Assembly (NCBI GenBank): GCA_964523735.1
Contig: CAZFYZ010000055.1
Location: 1 to 24,641, forward strand
DNA length: 24,641 nt
Source of the DNA: CAZFYZ01 sp964523735
GTDB lineage: Bacteria > Armatimonadota > UBA5829
Reading direction: 5' to 3'
Shown here one piece after another: positions 23,442 to 24,641 of the stretch (the first letter of the stretch is position 1; each line of letters opens with the position of its first letter). The notes below the pieces were generated by a model. That model saw nothing but the letters and a program-made list of their open reading frames with translations. It did no database searches and had not been told where the DNA came from. The position numbers and the translations under genes are program-made.

Positions 23442-23526
23442 GTCATTTCGAGCAGGGCGAGAAATCTGCTTTTTGCGTCGGCTCGGTAAGGGCCGAAAGC
23501 AGATTTCTCACTGCGTTCGAAATGAC
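23442..23526. repeat. Long hairpin repeat in the leader of the OB-fold-like gene
   Basis: Arms of about 31 bases start GTCATTTCGA and contain GAGAAATCTGCTTT, mirrored by AAAGCAGATTTCTC and TCGAAATGAC. They are near-perfect complements around a GC-rich loop. The GTCATT..GAGC..GAA/GAAATC pattern is shared with 8067-8124, so both belong to one dispersed family. Confidence 0.7.
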
Positions 23527-23588
23527 GGGTTCGTGAGATTGAGTTCTTACTCCGTTTGTTTGCGCTCGCCACGAATGGGAGACCATGC

Positions 23589-24428
23589 ATGAGATACCTC
23601 ACACTGCTCTTGGTGCTGTTGACCTTAGTCGCGGCAACTCAGGCTGGGGCACAGGGATATAGGATCGACTGGTGTTCTATCAACTCCGGAGGAGGCGCGG
23701 CATCCGGCGGCAGCTATAAGCTGAACTGCACGATCGGGCAACCTGTTGCTGGTTTCGTGTCAGGCACAGACATCCTGCACTGGATCGGGTTCTGGACAGG
23801 GGATACGTCGGCTCCGGTAGTCGTTGATAGCCTGGACGAGGCGAAGCGACTGCCGGACGGCGCGTTCGTCAGCGTCTCCGGTCAGGTAGCTACTTCGGCG
23901 GCCGATGACTTCGGCACGTTCTTCTATGCTGAAGACCCCAACCGCGTGAGCGGCATCAGGGTCTCGGTGCCCGCGCCGGTCGCAGACCTGGTTAGAGGCA
24001 GCATCGTCAACATTGTAGGGACGCTCAGCACCACTTCATCGGGCGAACGGCAGTTCACGGGCCCGATGGTAGTGATTGCAGGCACCCGGACTCCACTTGC
24101 CCCCGTGGGACTGACCAATCGAGCACTGGGCGGCGGGGACCTCGGCGAGCCCCCGCTCGGCCAATGTGGCGTGTCGGGGGGGAACGGTCTCAACAACATC
24201 GGCATTCTCGTTAATACCTGGGGTCTAATCACCGGAACGGGAACCGGCTACTTGATGATCGATGATGGCTCCGGGCCAGTGCGCGTTGACACGAGCACAC
24301 TCTCAAGTCCGCCCACGAGCGGCTACATCAGCGTGATCGGCATCTCCAGCCTCTACCAGGCAACGCCAGGCGGTGAGCGCACCCGTTTGGTCCTGCCAAG
24401 GAAGCAAGGAGACGTAACGCCGCACTAA
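23589..24428 (+). CDS. Exported protein with two OB-fold-like domains
   Basis: The ATG at 23589 has GGAG seven bases upstream and begins a clear signal peptide (MRYLTLLLVLLTLVAATQAGA). The 279-residue product next has a SGGGAASGGSYKLNCTIGQP block and a GFWTGDT motif, a segment I recall from secreted Armatimonadota-type proteins. Residues about 80-165 (DGAFVSVSGQVAT, FGTFFYAED, RGSIVNIVGTL, FTGPMVVIAG) have the pattern of an OB-fold, and about 205-270 (WGLITG, YLMIDDGSG, GYISVIGISSL) a second one. No catalytic motif is visible. Its role is unknown; it could be a stand-alone part of a larger surface protein family. A hairpin follows its stop. Confidence 0.72.
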   Translation: MRYLTLLLVLLTLVAATQAGAQGYRIDWCSINSGGGAASGGSYKLNCTIGQPVAGFVSGTDILHWIGFWTGDTSAPVVVDSLDEAKRLPDGAFVSVSGQVATSAADDFGTFFYAEDPNRVSGIRVSVPAPVADLVRGSIVNIVGTLSTTSSGERQFTGPMVVIAGTRTPLAPVGLTNRALGGGDLGEPPLGQCGVSGGNGLNNIGILVNTWGLITGTGTGYLMIDDGSGPVRVDTSTLSSPPTSGYISVIGISSLYQATPGGERTRLVLPRKQGDVTPH

Positions 24429-24467
24429 CTCAGAATTGACTGCAGGGATGGAGAGAGAGGGAGAGGG

Positions 24468-24499
24468 TTGGGCCGGACTGCGCAGATAGTCCGGCCCAA
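24468..24499 (+). terminator. Strong hairpin after the OB-fold-like gene
   Basis: TTGGGCCGGACT and AGTCCGGCCCAA form a perfect 12-bp stem with an 8-base loop, 40 bases after the stop codon. The T-tract is short (TCT), so termination may be partly factor-dependent. Confidence 0.7.
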
Positions 24500-24540
24500 T
24501 CTAGTGTACGTCAGACCAGCGCCTTCCGCATCCACGTGGG

Positions 24541-24562
24541 GGCGTCAGAGACGCCTGCTACA
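24541..24562 (+). repeat. Dispersed palindromic element, third copy
   Basis: The hairpin GGCGTC-AGA-GACGCC is followed by TGCTACA, and preceded by GGG as in the other copies. It differs from the copies at 7582-7613 and 13799-13847 by one base in the right flank. No gene is recognised from here to the window end. Confidence 0.7.
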
Positions 24563-24641
24563 GCTCTATCGCAACAGCCGCCGGTTAGGTAGCGTCAAGC
24601 CTTGTGTGTAGATTGCTTTGGTCGGTAAGCGTCATCCCACT

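Overview
The window reads as chromosomal DNA from a GC-rich, non-model bacterium. Signs are MEP-pathway isoprenoid synthesis (ispG), a bacterial-type ProRS with a YbaK-like editing insert, several Tat- and Sec-exported proteins of unknown function, a secreted multiheme cytochrome, and frequent TTG/GTG starts. The exported protein at 23589-24428 opens with a GGGxASGGSYxLxxTIGQP motif that I associate with Armatimonadota and similar environmental lineages. That assignment is an inference by eye, not a phylogenetic result.

Layout. (1) 1-3726 (minus) is one uninterrupted reading frame, open at the window edge: a secreted S55 (SpoIVB-type) protease domain followed by a beta-sandwich-like region, an Asp-rich linker, a roughly seven-bladed propeller and an Ig-like module. 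(2) 3927-8045 (plus) is an apparent sugar operon. A consensus promoter and LacI-type operator precede a lacI-family gene, a 675-aa divergent transaldolase-superfamily protein and an arginase-fold protein, closed by a long hairpin. (3) 8142-18830 is a minus-strand run. In transcription order it holds Nif3-like protein, an UshA-like/tetraheme cytochrome protein with an in-frame UGA, glycerophosphodiester phosphodiesterase, BamE-like protein, ispG, GNAT acetyltransferase, histidine phosphatase, proS, an MgtC-like membrane protein and two tandem Tat/DUF362 proteins. (4) 18972-24428 is mixed: a phosphodiester glycosidase, an ABM-domain protein, a duplicated-KOW membrane protein, a small hypothetical gene, tRNA-Asn, a xylose-isomerase-like protein and an exported OB-fold-like protein.

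The most notable item is the gene at 16332-17644. A UGA codon lies in frame where a C-x-C motif is expected, giving C-G-Sec, and a perfect 7-bp stem starts three bases after the UGA in the position of a bacterial SECIS element. The same polypeptide has a metallophosphatase-like fold that has lost most metal ligands and a C-terminal four-heme domain, which suggests an extracytoplasmic redox selenoprotein. A 10-N assembly gap breaks the frame between the two domains.

A second theme is short dispersed hairpins. One family with the core GGCGTCAGAGACGCC occurs three times: inside the arginase-like gene, exactly at the ispG stop codon, and near the right end. Related GC-rich hairpins and longer palindromes sit in other gaps.
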